A DNA stretch of 64,000 nucleotides, taken from assembly GCF_012933445.1 (NCBI RefSeq), contig NZ_JABBNC010000001.1, forward strand, positions 496,001-560,000. The letters are read 5' to 3'. Origin of the DNA: Actinoplanes sp. TBRC 11911 (GTDB taxonomy: Bacteria; Actinomycetota; Actinomycetes; Mycobacteriales; Micromonosporaceae). Each line of letters starts with the position of its first letter. Within the stretch, counting starts at the first letter, position 1. Shown piece after piece: positions 35,229 through 44,078 of the stretch. A program made the position numbers and the translations under genes. The notes under the pieces were generated by a model. That model ran no database searches. It was not told where the DNA came from and saw only the letters and a list, made by a program, of their open reading frames with translations.

Positions 35229-36465
35229 GAGCCAGCAGACCCTCGACCTCCGGCGCGCGCGTGTCGCGGTGGCGGCGCTGTTCTTCACGAATGGCGCGCT
35301 GTTCGCGAACCTGATCCCGCGCTACCCGCAGATCAAGGCCGGCCTGGGGCTCAGCAACGCCGCGTACGGGCTGTCGATCGCCGCGTTCCCGACCGGCGCG
35401 ATCGTCGCCGGGATGGCGGCCGGCATCCTGGTCCGGCGGTTCGGGTCCGCGAAGGTGGCCGTCGCCGGCACCCTGCTGACCGCCGCCGGGGTCCTCGCGG
35501 CCGGCCTCGCCCCGGCGGTGGCCGTGTTCGCCGCGGCACTGTTCCTGGCGGGCTCGATGGACGCGATCACCGACGTGGCGCAGAACGCGCACGGCCTGCG
35601 GGTCCAGCGACACTACGGGCGCTCGATCATCAACTCGTTCCACGCGATCTGGTCGGTCGGCGCGGTCACCGGCGGCGCGATGGCCGCCGCCGCGATCGCG
35701 CTCGACCTGCCGCTCGGGGTGCACCTGAGCATCTCCGGCGTGCTGTTCGGGGTCGTCGCGCTGGTGGCCCTGCGCTTCTGCCTGCCCGGCCCCGAAACGC
35801 CCGGCACCGAAACGGCGCCGCTCCAAACCCGCGCCGACACCGCCCGCACCGCGCTGCTCGGCCCCCGGATCTGGCTGATGGTCGGCGCTCTGGTGCTCAT
35901 CGCCATCGGCGGCACCCTCGTCGAGGACGCCGGCAACTCGTGGGCCGCCGTCTACCTCTCCGGCTCGCTGCACACCGCCGCCGCGACCGCCGCCTGGGGT
36001 TACATCACGCTGGTCGGCGCCCAGTTCATCGGCCGCCTGATCGGCGACCGGCTCGTCGACCGGTTCGGCCAGCGCCTGGTCGCCCGCACCGGCGGTCTCA
36101 TCGTGGCCGCGGGCATGGGCCTGGCCTTGGCCGTACCGACCGTCCCCGGCACGATCCTCGGCTTCGCCGCCGCCGGCTTCGGTGTCGCCACCCTCGTGCC
36201 CGCCGCCATGCACGAGGCCGACGAACTGCCCGGCCTGCGGCCCGGCACCGGCCTGACCGTCGTCTCCTGGCTGATGCGCCTGGGGTTCCTGCTGTCCCCG
36301 CCGGTGGTCGGCGCGGTCGCCGACGCCACCAGCCTGCGCGCCGGCCTGCTCGTCGTCCCGGCCGCCGGTCTGCTGGTCATCGTCCTGGCCGGCGTCCTGC
36401 AGCCGCGCCGCCGGCTGCCGGTCAGCTCCGCAGCCGAGCGTTCAGCCGCGCTGCCTGTCGGGTGA
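35227..36465 (+). CDS. MFS transporter (YbjJ-like)
   Basis: A 412-residue, 12-helix transporter. ALFFTNGALFANLIPRYPQIKAGLGLSNAAYG is characteristic of the YbjJ group, and the second half repeats the motif A pattern (GRLIGDRLVDRFGQR). The substrate is unknown. ATG 35227 directly follows the operator, implying a leaderless or very short 5' end. The last 44 bp overlap the sigma factor gene, tail to tail. Confidence 0.87.
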   Translation: MSQQTLDLRRARVAVAALFFTNGALFANLIPRYPQIKAGLGLSNAAYGLSIAAFPTGAIVAGMAAGILVRRFGSAKVAVAGTLLTAAGVLAAGLAPAVAVFAAALFLAGSMDAITDVAQNAHGLRVQRHYGRSIINSFHAIWSVGAVTGGAMAAAAIALDLPLGVHLSISGVLFGVVALVALRFCLPGPETPGTETAPLQTRADTARTALLGPRIWLMVGALVLIAIGGTLVEDAGNSWAAVYLSGSLHTAAATAAWGYITLVGAQFIGRLIGDRLVDRFGQRLVARTGGLIVAAGMGLALAVPTVPGTILGFAAAGFGVATLVPAAMHEADELPGLRPGTGLTVVSWLMRLGFLLSPPVVGAVADATSLRAGLLVVPAAGLLVIVLAGVLQPRRRLPVSSAAERSAALPVG

Positions 36466-37567
36466 GGTGATCACGTTCCGGCACATTCGGCGCTGACCGC
36501 GCCGCCTCCGCGTAGAGCCGCGCCGCACTGAGCAGGTCACCGTCGCGCTCATGCAGATACGCGGCAGCGGCGGCGTAGCGCGGCAGCGACGAATCGATCC
36601 CGGCGAGGGCCGTCAGCCCGGCCCGCGCACCGTCGGCCTCCCCCACGGCGACGGCCCGGTTGAGCCGGGCCACCGGGTTGCCGGTGAGCCGCAGCAGCTC
36701 GTCGTACCACTCGACGATCTGCACCCAGTCGGTCTCCTCGGCCGTCTGCGCGTCGGCGTGCAGCGCCGCGATGGCCGCCTGGCACTGGAACTCCCCGAGC
36801 CGATCGCGGGCCAGCGCCGTCTGGAGCACGTCCACGCCCTCGGCGATCATGCGGGTGTCCCACATTCCGCGGTCCTGCTCGGCGAGCGGCACGAGGCTGC
36901 CGTCGGCGCGGGTCCGGGCTGGGCGCCGCGCGTGGTGCAGCAGCATGAGCGCGAGCAGGCCGGCCACCTCCTCGAGGTCGGCCAGGGCGGCGAGCTGGCG
37001 GGTCAGCCGGATCGCCTCGGCGGCGAGGTCGACGTCGCCCGAGTAGCCCTCGTTGAAGACCAGGTAGAGCACCCGCAGCACGGTGCCGAGGTCGCCGGGC
37101 TGGTGGAACCGGACGCCCGCGACGGTCCGCTTGGCCCGGCTGATCCGCTGGGCCATGGTCGCCTCGGGCACCAGGTACGCCTGCGCGATCTGCCGCGTGG
37201 TCAGCCCGCCGACCGCGCGCAGCGTCAGCGCCACGGCCGACGCCGGGGTGAGCGACGGGTGCGCGCACAGGAAGTACAGCCGCAGCGTGTCGTCCACCGC
37301 GCCGACCGGTCCGGGCGTGGGCTCGCCGTCGAGGCGTTCCTCGCGTCGCCGCCGGGAGGTGTCGGCGCGGGCGGCGTCCACGTACTTGCGCCAGGACACG
37401 GTGAGCAGCCAGCCCTTGGCGTCCCGGGGCGGATCGTCCGGCCACACGCGTACGGCCTCGACCAGGGCGTCCTGCACGGCGTCCTCGGCCGCCGCGAAGT
37501 CAGCTCCGCGACGGACGAGGACACCGATCACCGCGGGTACGAGGTCCCGCAGCTGCGACTCGTTCAC
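36422..37567 (-). CDS. ECF sigma factor of the ECF42 type (with DUF6596 C-terminal domain)
   Basis: A 381-residue sigma factor. Region 2 (AAEDAVQDALVEAVRVWP ... KGWLLTVSWRKYVDAARAD) and region 4 (GLTTRQIAQAYLVPEATMAQRISRAKR) are followed by a roughly 200-residue helical extension with NEGY, the mark of ECF42-type factors. These lack an anti-sigma factor and usually sit beside DGPF/YCII genes, as here. GTG 37567 overlaps the YCII gene by 4 bp. The C-terminal extension is probably regulatory. Confidence 0.9.
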   Translation of the reverse strand: MNESQLRDLVPAVIGVLVRRGADFAAAEDAVQDALVEAVRVWPDDPPRDAKGWLLTVSWRKYVDAARADTSRRRREERLDGEPTPGPVGAVDDTLRLYFLCAHPSLTPASAVALTLRAVGGLTTRQIAQAYLVPEATMAQRISRAKRTVAGVRFHQPGDLGTVLRVLYLVFNEGYSGDVDLAAEAIRLTRQLAALADLEEVAGLLALMLLHHARRPARTRADGSLVPLAEQDRGMWDTRMIAEGVDVLQTALARDRLGEFQCQAAIAALHADAQTAEETDWVQIVEWYDELLRLTGNPVARLNRAVAVGEADGARAGLTALAGIDSSLPRYAAAAAYLHERDGDLLSAARLYAEAARSAPNVPERDHLTRQAARLNARLRS

Positions 37568-37974
37568 TCGGTGGCCGTGGCCGACCCGCCGAGGAACGGC
37601 CGGACCTCGAGCCACTCGAAGATCGGCTTCCCGCCCGGACCCGGCGCCGCCGACAGCTCCCCCGCCAGCTCGACCGCGCGGTCCCACGACTCGACGTCGA
37701 TCACGTACCAGCCGGCGATCAGGTCCTTGGTCTCGGCGAACGGCCCGTCGGTCACCGGCGGCCGGCCCTCCCCGTCGTAGCGCACGAACGCGCCCCCGGG
37801 AGCCAGCGCCTGGGCGTCGGCGAACTCGCCCGCCTTCTCCAGGCGGGCACCGAAGTCGTGCATGAACTGCATGTGCGCGTCGACCTCCGCCGGCGTCCAC
37901 TGATCCATCGGCGGGATCTCCACGGCTGGGGCGTGGCCACCACGGTAGTGCTTGAGAAGCAGGTACTTGGCCAT
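37564..37974 (-). CDS. YCII/DGPF-domain protein
   Basis: A 136-residue protein of the YCII-related (DGPF) family: KYLLLKHYRGG, VTDGPFAETKDLIAGWYVIDV and a VEVRPF end. Its exact activity is unknown; members are ferredoxin-like folds with a His/Asp pair. The ATG at 37974 is 6 nt after AGGAG. It is translated just ahead of the ECF42 sigma factor, the standard partnership. Confidence 0.9.
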   Translation of the reverse strand: MAKYLLLKHYRGGHAPAVEIPPMDQWTPAEVDAHMQFMHDFGARLEKAGEFADAQALAPGGAFVRYDGEGRPPVTDGPFAETKDLIAGWYVIDVESWDRAVELAGELSAAPGPGGKPIFEWLEVRPFLGGSATATE

Positions 37975-38057
37975 CACGTTCTCCTTAGGCGTACGGGCTG
38001 ATTGTTGCCTTGTCGCTCCTGGGACGGAACCGCGAGCGGATTCTCGACATCGCGCGG

Positions 38058-38498
38058 TCAGCCAAGTTCCTCGGACAGCGCCACGATGATCCCCTCGGGT
38101 CCGCGCACGTAGCAGAGGCGGTAGATGTCGGCATATTGCACGACCTCTCCGATGAGCTCCACGCCGCGGGACCGCAGACCGGCGACCATGGCGTCGATGT
38201 CATCGACGACGAACATGACCGAACGCAGGCCCAGCGTGTTGCCGAGCGCGTTCTTCGGCTCGGGGCTGATCACCGCCGGGTGGTGAAACTTCGTCAGCTC
38301 CAGCCGGCCCTGGCCGTCCGCGGTGCGCATCATCGCGATGTCGACGCGGATGCCCTCGAGCCCGTTGATCCGGTCCGCCCACGGTCCCTCGATCGGCGTC
38401 TGGCCCTCCAGCTCCATACCGAGGTCGGCAAAGAACGCGATGGCGGCGGCAAGGTCGTCGACGACGACGCTCACATGGTGCATCTGCCGAATCGTCAC
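38058..38498 (-). CDS. VOC-family (glyoxalase/bleomycin-resistance-like) protein
   Basis: A 146-residue vicinal-oxygen-chelate protein. Two paired beta-alpha-beta modules are visible: MHHVSVVVDDLAAAIAFFADLG and SVMFVVDDIDAMVAGLRSRGVEL, with the metal-type residues His near the start and Glu in YVRGPEGIIVAL. GTG 38498 has AGGAGA upstream. It lies 83 bp before the YCII gene on the same strand and may belong to the sigma factor's operon. Confidence 0.85.
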   Translation of the reverse strand: MTIRQMHHVSVVVDDLAAAIAFFADLGMELEGQTPIEGPWADRINGLEGIRVDIAMMRTADGQGRLELTKFHHPAVISPEPKNALGNTLGLRSVMFVVDDIDAMVAGLRSRGVELIGEVVQYADIYRLCYVRGPEGIIVALSEELG

Positions 38499-38588
38499 GC
38501 TGGTCTCCTCTTGGTCGCGCGGCCGGTCGTGGCCACAGGTGTACCAAGGACGGAGCCGCCGCCGCATTCTCGACACCCCGCGCCGGAA

Positions 38589-39212
38589 TCAGCAGTGATC
38601 GCCTCGCCAGGCCTCGGTGCCTTCCCGGACGGCGACCACCGCGATGAACAGCGCCGCCACCGGATCGGCCCAGGTCCAGCCGAAGAGGCTGTTCAGGGCC
38701 AAACCGACGAGCAGGACCCCGGAGAGATACGTGCAGAGCAGTGTCTGATGCGAGTCCGCGACCGCGGTGCGGGAGCCGAGTTCGCGGCCGGCCCGGCGCT
38801 GCGCGTGGGACAACGCGGGCATGACGGCCAGCGACACCGCGGCCAGCACGAGTCCGACGCTCGAATGCCCGGCGCCCGCGCCGCCCAGCAGACTGCGCAG
38901 CGACTCCACGGTGACATAGGCGGCGAGCGCGTAGAACGAGATCGCGATGATGCGCAACGCGATCTTCTCGCGTGCCTCCGGGTCGCGGCCGGCGAACTGC
39001 CACGCGACGGCCGCGGCCGACGAGACCTCGATGACCGAGTCGAGGCCGAACCCGATCAGGGCGGTGGAGTTCGCGGCGGCGCCGGCGCTGATCGCCACGA
39101 TCGCCTCGATCACGTTGTACCCGATGGTCGCGGCGACCAGCAGCCGGATCCGGCGGGCCAGCACGGTGCGGCGCGCCGGGTCGGGCCCGGCCGCCGCGAT
39201 GGGCAGGCTCAT
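38589..39212 (-). CDS. Cation diffusion facilitator-family metal exporter
   Basis: A 207-residue membrane protein. Six hydrophobic segments are present with metal-site-like GFGLDSVIEVSS in helix 2 and AVADSHQTLLCTYLSG in helix 5. It lacks the cytoplasmic C-terminal domain of most CDF proteins, so it is a short form. The start overlaps the ArsR-family repressor stop (TGATG), so both are in one operon and the export of a soft metal such as Cd or Pb is likely. Confidence 0.87.
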   Translation of the reverse strand: MSLPIAAAGPDPARRTVLARRIRLLVAATIGYNVIEAIVAISAGAAANSTALIGFGLDSVIEVSSAAAVAWQFAGRDPEAREKIALRIIAISFYALAAYVTVESLRSLLGGAGAGHSSVGLVLAAVSLAVMPALSHAQRRAGRELGSRTAVADSHQTLLCTYLSGVLLVGLALNSLFGWTWADPVAALFIAVVAVREGTEAWRGDHC

Positions 39213-39541
39213 CAGCAGCAGTCCTTGTCCACGGCGTGCGGGCAGGCGGCCGGATCCACCGCGAGGACGAGGCCGAGCAGGTTGTCCAGGGCGCGCCGGA
39301 TGCCGGGATCGGCCAGCTCGTAGCGGGTGCGCCGGCCTTGCGGGACGGCCACGACCAGGCCGCAGCCACGCAGGCAGGCGAGGTGGTTGGACAAGTTCTG
39401 CCGGGTGGCCCCGAGCAGGTCGGCGAGCTCGGCCGGGTAGCCGGGGGCGTCACGCAGCGCGAGCAGCAGCCGAACCCGGGTCGGGTCGGACAGGGCGTGG
39501 CCGAAGCGGGTGAGGACCTGACCGTGTGTTGCCGTCTCCAT
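39212..39541 (-). CDS. ArsR-family metal sensor, CmtR-like
   Basis: A 109-residue winged-helix repressor. The recognition region reads LGATRQNLSNHLACLRGCGLV. The Cys-x3-Cys pair there and the C-terminal cysteines in ACPHAVDKDCC match the layout of the Cd/Pb sensor CmtR (Cys57, Cys61, Cys102). Metal binding would release it from the operator just upstream and allow expression of the exporter. Confidence 0.88.
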   Translation of the reverse strand: METATHGQVLTRFGHALSDPTRVRLLLALRDAPGYPAELADLLGATRQNLSNHLACLRGCGLVVAVPQGRRTRYELADPGIRRALDNLLGLVLAVDPAACPHAVDKDCC

Positions 39542-39552
39542 GTCCCGGACAG

Positions 39553-39584
39553 TACAGCAACCGCTGTATTCAGCGGAAGCTGTA
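39553..39584. promoter_or_regulatory. Operator-like inverted repeat ahead of the CmtR-like gene
   Basis: TACAGC-aa-CCGCTG-tatt-CAGCGG-aa-GCTGTA is a 32-bp dyad, symmetric except for the AA pairs, centred 28 bp upstream of the repressor start. The size and position fit an ArsR-family operator. Confidence 0.75.
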
Positions 39585-39672
39585 TCGCAGGGACGTCCGC
39601 CACGGGTGATGGCGTACGTCGAATTCGGGCCTAACGTGCCGTCGCAGTGAACCGTGGAAGGAGTGGTTGACG

Positions 39673-40494
39673 ATGGCTCAGGACCAGGCCCAGGGAGATT
39701 TGCGGGTCCTCGAACGCTGGTTCGAAGCGGATGTCATGAAGCCGATGGCCGACTTCCAGAATCCGTCCCAGGAATGGCGGCGGCTGTTCTCCGAAGTGCT
39801 GGGAACATTCCTGCTGGTATTGGTCGCGGCCGGCGGCGGCATGATGGGTCAGGCCTTTCCCGGCACGATCAGCCGTACGGCGGCGGTGATCGCCCCCGGC
39901 ATGATGGTGCTCGCGATGATTCTTTTCATGGGCAAGGTCTCCGGCGCCCATCTCAATCCCGCGGTCACTCTCGCGTTCGCATTACGCGGCGACTTCCCGT
40001 GGGTCCGCGTGCTCGGCTACATCGTGGCCCAGCTCGGCGGCGCGGCACTGGCGGCCTGGTTCCTGCAGGCGGTGGTCGGTGTCTCCGCCACGTTCGGAAG
40101 CAACTACCCCGCCGCCGGCTACTCGTCGTTCGACGCATTTCTGATGGAACTGGTCCTCACGTTCGGTCTGGTGAGTGTCATTCTCGGGACCGCGTCGGGT
40201 GCCCAGAATGTCGGCGTCGCCGCCGCGCTGGGCGTGGGTGCCTACATCGCGCTGGCGGGTCTGTGGGCCAGCCCGATCTCCGGCGCTTCGATGAACCCCG
40301 GACGCACCTTCGGTCCCGACCTGATCGGGGCGAATTTCGAAAACTACTGGGTATACGTCGTCGGACCGCTGACCGGCGCGGTGATCGCGGTGGGCGTCGC
40401 TTTCGTATTGCGCGGTTATGGTGGTGGGCGATCCGGCTCCCGAGGCGCACAGGGCGATCTGAGCACCCAGTACCTGCGCCCCGATCAGCGATGA
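39673..40494 (+). CDS. MIP-family channel (aquaporin/glyceroporin-like)
   Basis: A 273-residue channel with six transmembrane helices. The first half has the HLNPAV motif (95-97). The second has SMNPGR (208-211), with Gly in place of the usual Ala. An extra N-terminal stretch of about 38 residues precedes helix 1. It should pass water or small neutral solutes across the cytoplasmic membrane. GGAAGGAG precedes the start; TTG 39667 is an alternative to ATG 39673. Confidence 0.88.
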   Translation: MAQDQAQGDLRVLERWFEADVMKPMADFQNPSQEWRRLFSEVLGTFLLVLVAAGGGMMGQAFPGTISRTAAVIAPGMMVLAMILFMGKVSGAHLNPAVTLAFALRGDFPWVRVLGYIVAQLGGAALAAWFLQAVVGVSATFGSNYPAAGYSSFDAFLMELVLTFGLVSVILGTASGAQNVGVAAALGVGAYIALAGLWASPISGASMNPGRTFGPDLIGANFENYWVYVVGPLTGAVIAVGVAFVLRGYGGGRSGSRGAQGDLSTQYLRPDQR

Positions 40495-40525
40495 GACGCA
40501 GCGTCACCCGAGGAAAGGGGCCGGC

Positions 40526-40963
40526 ATGACCGACATTCCCGCTCGCCTGTCCATCGTCACGCTGGGCACGCGCGACATGGGCGTTCTCCGCTCGTTCTAC
40601 CGCGGGCTGGGCTGGCCGGAGATAGCCATCGGTGACGACACGTGGACCGGGTTCCACGTCGGCGGCGTACTCCTGGCGCTTTTTCCGATGTTCGACCTGA
40701 CCGCCGAGGCCGCGCCCGGCAGCACCCACCCGACCGGCTGGGCCGGCGTCACCCTGGCCTGCGCGGTCGACACCCGCGACGAGGTCGATGCCGTCTTCGC
40801 GGCGGCCGTTCGCGCGGGTGGGACCCCCGTCGCCGAGGCCACCGACCGGCCGTGGGGCGGGCGTTCCGCGTTCATCGCCGACCCGGAGGGCAACCGCTGG
40901 GAGATCACCTGGGGACCCGAGGCGACCTTCGACGAACGCGGCGCACTGCTCACCTGGGGGTGA
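40526..40963 (+). CDS. VOC-family protein
   Basis: A 145-residue glyoxalase-superfamily protein: LSIVTLGTRDMGVLRSFYRGLGW, then AVDTRDEVDAVFAAAVRAGGTP and AFIADPEGNRWEITWGP. The metal-type Glu is in the last segment; the first half lacks a His at the usual point. GGAAAGGGG precedes the ATG. Its stop directly abuts the stop of the convergent NAD kinase gene, with no spacer. Confidence 0.87.
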   Translation: MTDIPARLSIVTLGTRDMGVLRSFYRGLGWPEIAIGDDTWTGFHVGGVLLALFPMFDLTAEAAPGSTHPTGWAGVTLACAVDTRDEVDAVFAAAVRAGGTPVAEATDRPWGGRSAFIADPEGNRWEITWGPEATFDERGALLTWG

Positions 40964-41890
40964 TCACGCCTCGGTGGCCCTGCGGCGCAGCTCCGCCGGG
41001 ATCAGCTCGATCAGCTGGTCCGGACGCAGCGGCAGATCGAGCAGACTGAGCTTGACCCGGCTCCGGCTCGCATATTCACGCGCCGACAACCGCACCACCT
41101 GACCACCCTCCGGACGCACCGTCACCGTCAGCCGATCGCCGCGCCCGGCCCCGCCACCCTGCGTGCCGTCGACATCCACGGCGACCGGCGCGCTGTCCGG
41201 CGCCACGGTGAGCGCGACCTTGTCCTCCGCGCCCAGCACGATCGGCCGGCTGACCCCGGAGATCGGCGCGACCGGCGTGACGACGACCGCCCCGGACGAC
41301 GGCGACAGCACCGGTCCACCCGCCGCGTAGTTGTAGGCGGTGGAGCCGGTCGGCGTCGCCACCACCACGGCGTCGGCCCGGTAGTAGCCGTAGTCCACGT
41401 CGTTCACGGTCAGATCCACGGAGACGGCACCGGCACGGCCCACCCGGCTCAGGACCACGTCGTTGAACCCGAACCGGGCCTCCAGCGCCACCCCGTCGAC
41501 CTCGAGGCACGCGTGTTGCTCGATGGTGAAGTCGCCCGCGGCCAGCCGCGCCAGCGCCGCCGGCAGCCCGGCCGGCGTCACCTCGACGAGGAACCCGAGG
41601 TTGCCGTGGTTGATGCCGAGCACCGGGACCGGCCGCTCGATCATCAGGCGCATCGCCCCGAGCATCGTGCCGTCACCGCCCAGCGCGATGACGCCGTCGA
41701 CCTCCCGCACAAAGGCCGCCTCGGACACGATGCCGACCTCGGCCGGCACCCGGTCACGGTCACCCGGCCGGGCCAGCACCCGGATCGGCCGCCCCCGCGC
41801 GGACGCGACGATCGTGTCCACCGACTGCTCGACCGACTTCGTCGGATGAAGCACCAGACCCACGGCGCTCACCCGCAGCTCAGAGGTCAC
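40964..41890 (-). CDS. nadK: NAD kinase
   Basis: A 308-residue ATP-NAD kinase that phosphorylates NAD to NADP. The GGDGTMLG motif is at 71-78 (Asp73), then GINHGNLGFL, the NDVVLSR motif and ATPTGSTAYNYAAGGPVLSP. Length and motifs are normal. Actinobacteria often have two NadK-like genes and this may be either copy. It stands alone on the minus strand. Confidence 0.92.
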   Translation of the reverse strand: MTSELRVSAVGLVLHPTKSVEQSVDTIVASARGRPIRVLARPGDRDRVPAEVGIVSEAAFVREVDGVIALGGDGTMLGAMRLMIERPVPVLGINHGNLGFLVEVTPAGLPAALARLAAGDFTIEQHACLEVDGVALEARFGFNDVVLSRVGRAGAVSVDLTVNDVDYGYYRADAVVVATPTGSTAYNYAAGGPVLSPSSGAVVVTPVAPISGVSRPIVLGAEDKVALTVAPDSAPVAVDVDGTQGGGAGRGDRLTVTVRPEGGQVVRLSAREYASRSRVKLSLLDLPLRPDQLIELIPAELRRRATEA

Positions 41891-42061
41891 GATCTCACCT
41901 TATCGCAGGTCAACAGCCATCCGCGGGGCCCACCAAGCATCGACCACGGTGACTAGCCTGCAAGCATGGAATGCTTCGTCTGCTTGGCCATCTCACTGCG
42001 CGCGCAGCTTCAGCCCGCCCACAATGGATAGCGTCCCCACTTCGGAAAGGCGGCGGTTCCG

Positions 42062-42883
42062 ATGCTCGTTCGCAACGGCGAGATCAGCCTGAACGTGCGC
42101 GACGACGGCGCGGGCACACCCGTCGTCCTGCTGCATGGCTGGCCCGACACCGGCGACCTCTGGGCACACCAGATCCACACCCTCGGCACCGCCGGCTACC
42201 GCACGATCGCCCCCGACCTGCGCGGCTTCGGCGATTCCAGCAAACCCACCGACCTTCCCCCGTACGCCTTGACGGAACACGTCCGTGACGTGGTCGCGAT
42301 CCTCGACGCGCTCGACATCCCAGCGGCGCACGTGGTCGGGCACGACTGGGGCGCCGCGATCGCCTGGCGCGTCGCCGCTTTCGCCCCCGACCGCGTGTCG
42401 TCGCTGACCGCGCTGTCCACCGGCCATCCGGCGTCGTTCGCCACCGCGGGCACCCGCCAGCGCGAACTGTCGTGGTACATGCTGCTTTTCCAGTTCACCG
42501 GCGTCGCCGAGGAATGGCTGTCGGCAGACGACTTCCACAATCTCCGGACCTTGATGGCGCACCCCCGAGCCGACGAGGTCGTCCGCCGGCTCAGCGTCCC
42601 GGGCGCGCTCACCGCGAGCCTCGCCATCTACCGCGCCAACCTGCCACCCGAGTCGCTGATCGCCCCCCGGCGGCAACTCCCCCCGATTACCGCACCGGCG
42701 ATGGGCGTCTGGAGCAGCCGCGACGGCGCGTTGACCGAGAAAAACATGACCGGCTCAGCCGCGTACGTGAAGGGTCCCTGGAGGTACGAGCGAATCGAAG
42801 ACGCGGGCCACTGGATCCCCTTGGACGCACCAGCCAAACTAGACGCGCTACTGCTCGACTTCTTGGCAACAGCCGCCAAGTGA
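42062..42883 (+). CDS. Alpha/beta hydrolase, epoxide hydrolase-like
   Basis: A 273-residue alpha/beta-hydrolase. HGWPD forms the oxyanion hole, the nucleophile elbow is VVGHDWGAA with Asp as nucleophile, and the catalytic His is in EDAGHWIPLDAP. An Asp nucleophile points to epoxide hydrolase or haloalkane dehalogenase chemistry. It probably acts in the cytosol on a small lipophilic epoxide. Downstream is the second repeat island. Confidence 0.88.
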   Translation: MLVRNGEISLNVRDDGAGTPVVLLHGWPDTGDLWAHQIHTLGTAGYRTIAPDLRGFGDSSKPTDLPPYALTEHVRDVVAILDALDIPAAHVVGHDWGAAIAWRVAAFAPDRVSSLTALSTGHPASFATAGTRQRELSWYMLLFQFTGVAEEWLSADDFHNLRTLMAHPRADEVVRRLSVPGALTASLAIYRANLPPESLIAPRRQLPPITAPAMGVWSSRDGALTEKNMTGSAAYVKGPWRYERIEDAGHWIPLDAPAKLDALLLDFLATAAK

Positions 42884-42980
42884 GTGACCGCGCCCGCCCG
42901 TCAGAGTTCTCGTGACTCACGAGGCGCGGCGAAGCGTGCGCCCCCGCTCCCGGGCCGGAACCGCACGCATCGCACCCATC

Positions 42981-43273
42981 GAGCGAACCGCAAACCGCGA
43001 ACGCGCGAACCGCGAACCCCAAACCGCGAGCGCGCGAACCGCGAACGCGAACCCCAAACCGCGAACGCGCGAACCGCGAACGCGCGAACCGCGAACGCGC
43101 AAACCGCGAACCGCGAGCGCGCGAACCGCGAACGCGCGAACCGCGAACGCGCGAACCGCGAACGCGCGAACGCGCGAACCGCGAACGCGCGAACCGCGAA
43201 CGCGCGAACCGCGAACGCGCGAACCGCGAACGCGCGAACCGCGAACGCGCGAACCGCGAACGCGCGAACCGCG
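42981..43273. repeat. 15-bp tandem repeat array (GCGAACGCGCGAACC)
   Basis: About eighteen copies, some shortened or substituted, of a 15-bp unit. Because 15 is a multiple of three, all six frames stay open and give repetitive pseudo-proteins; none is a gene. No gene is seen from 42884 to 44152. Confidence 0.9.
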
Positions 43274-43479
43274 CCGTGGCAGGGCGGCGCCATGCGCCGC
43301 CGCCCGCCTGCCGCCCACACGCCGCGCATATCCGACATTTCCGGTGACCGCCGGCACCTGGCAGCGCCGGGGTCGACGGGAAGAACGACAGCCGCGTCAC
43401 CGCCGAACCAGCTAGACAGCTGAGCGGCTGGGCGCCGACGAGTGATGCGCAGGGTCACCGCGCGCTGCACCACCGAACG

Positions 43480-43735
43480 GCATGGCGCTTCCATTCCGTG
43501 GGACGGGCGACCGCATGCTGAGACCAGCGACCACGTTCTGGACCCTCGTCCACAATGCGAGATTTTCGTCCATTGTGGACAAACTTTTTGCCCATCGATG
43601 CGGCTTTCGTCCGGCAGGTTTTCCGGGCTGAATGTGAACCTTGGAGAGTTATGGCTCGTATGTGGGCGCAACTCTCCAAGGTTCGCAAAAAGTCCACGAT
43701 GTGGCCGCGATATCCACACAGCGGGAACGCCCGCC
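43480..43735. repeat. Dispersed composite repeat, copy 3 (45-nt hairpin at 43638-43682)
   Basis: Arms ACCTTGGAGAGTT (43638-43650) and AACTCTCCAAGGT (43670-43682) extend by two further pairs here. GTCCAttgTGGAC lies about 55 bp upstream. Flanks resemble copy 2 for more than 200 bp. Confidence 0.85.
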
Positions 43736-43772
43736 CCTGCGCGCACATCGTCGGCTGGTGGAGACCGATACA

Positions 43773-44030
43773 CATCACGAGCCAATGGCAGCTAGCGGAC
43801 GATTGTTCTCGATCCGGCTCGCCGGCGACCAGGACGTCGAGCCGTACACGCATCACGAGCCGATGGCAGCTAAGGGCGGTTGCTCACGATCCGGCTCGCC
43901 GGCGACCAGGACGTCGAGCCGTACACGCATCACGAGCCGATGGCAGCTAAGGGCGGTTGCTCACGATCCGGCTCGCCGGCGACCAGGACGTCGAGCCGCA
44001 GACGCATCACGAGCCGACGGCCGCAGCTAC
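43773..44030. repeat. 77-78-bp tandem repeat, three copies plus a partial
   Basis: Units start at 43773, 43851, 43928 and 44005 with CATCACGAGCC and contain CGGCGACCAGGACGTCGAGC. The middle two are nearly identical. The period is not a multiple of three, which argues against coding. Confidence 0.88.
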
Positions 44031-44054
44031 GCCCAATTTGGACTTCCGGGTTCG

Positions 44055-44078
44055 GGTGCGCCGGTGTTCAGGCGCACC
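44055..44078 (-). terminator. Probable terminator downstream of the LAL regulator
   Basis: Hairpin GGTGCGCC (44055-44062) / GGCGCACC (44071-44078) with an 8-nt loop lies about 75 bp past the stop of the minus-strand gene. Confidence 0.5.

Noticed and set aside
42884..43423. Long open frames in several frames encoding Arg/Glu/Thr or Phe/Ala/Arg/Ser repeats
   Set aside because: They arise because a 15-bp tandem repeat keeps all frames open. There is no start context, domain or consistent codon bias.
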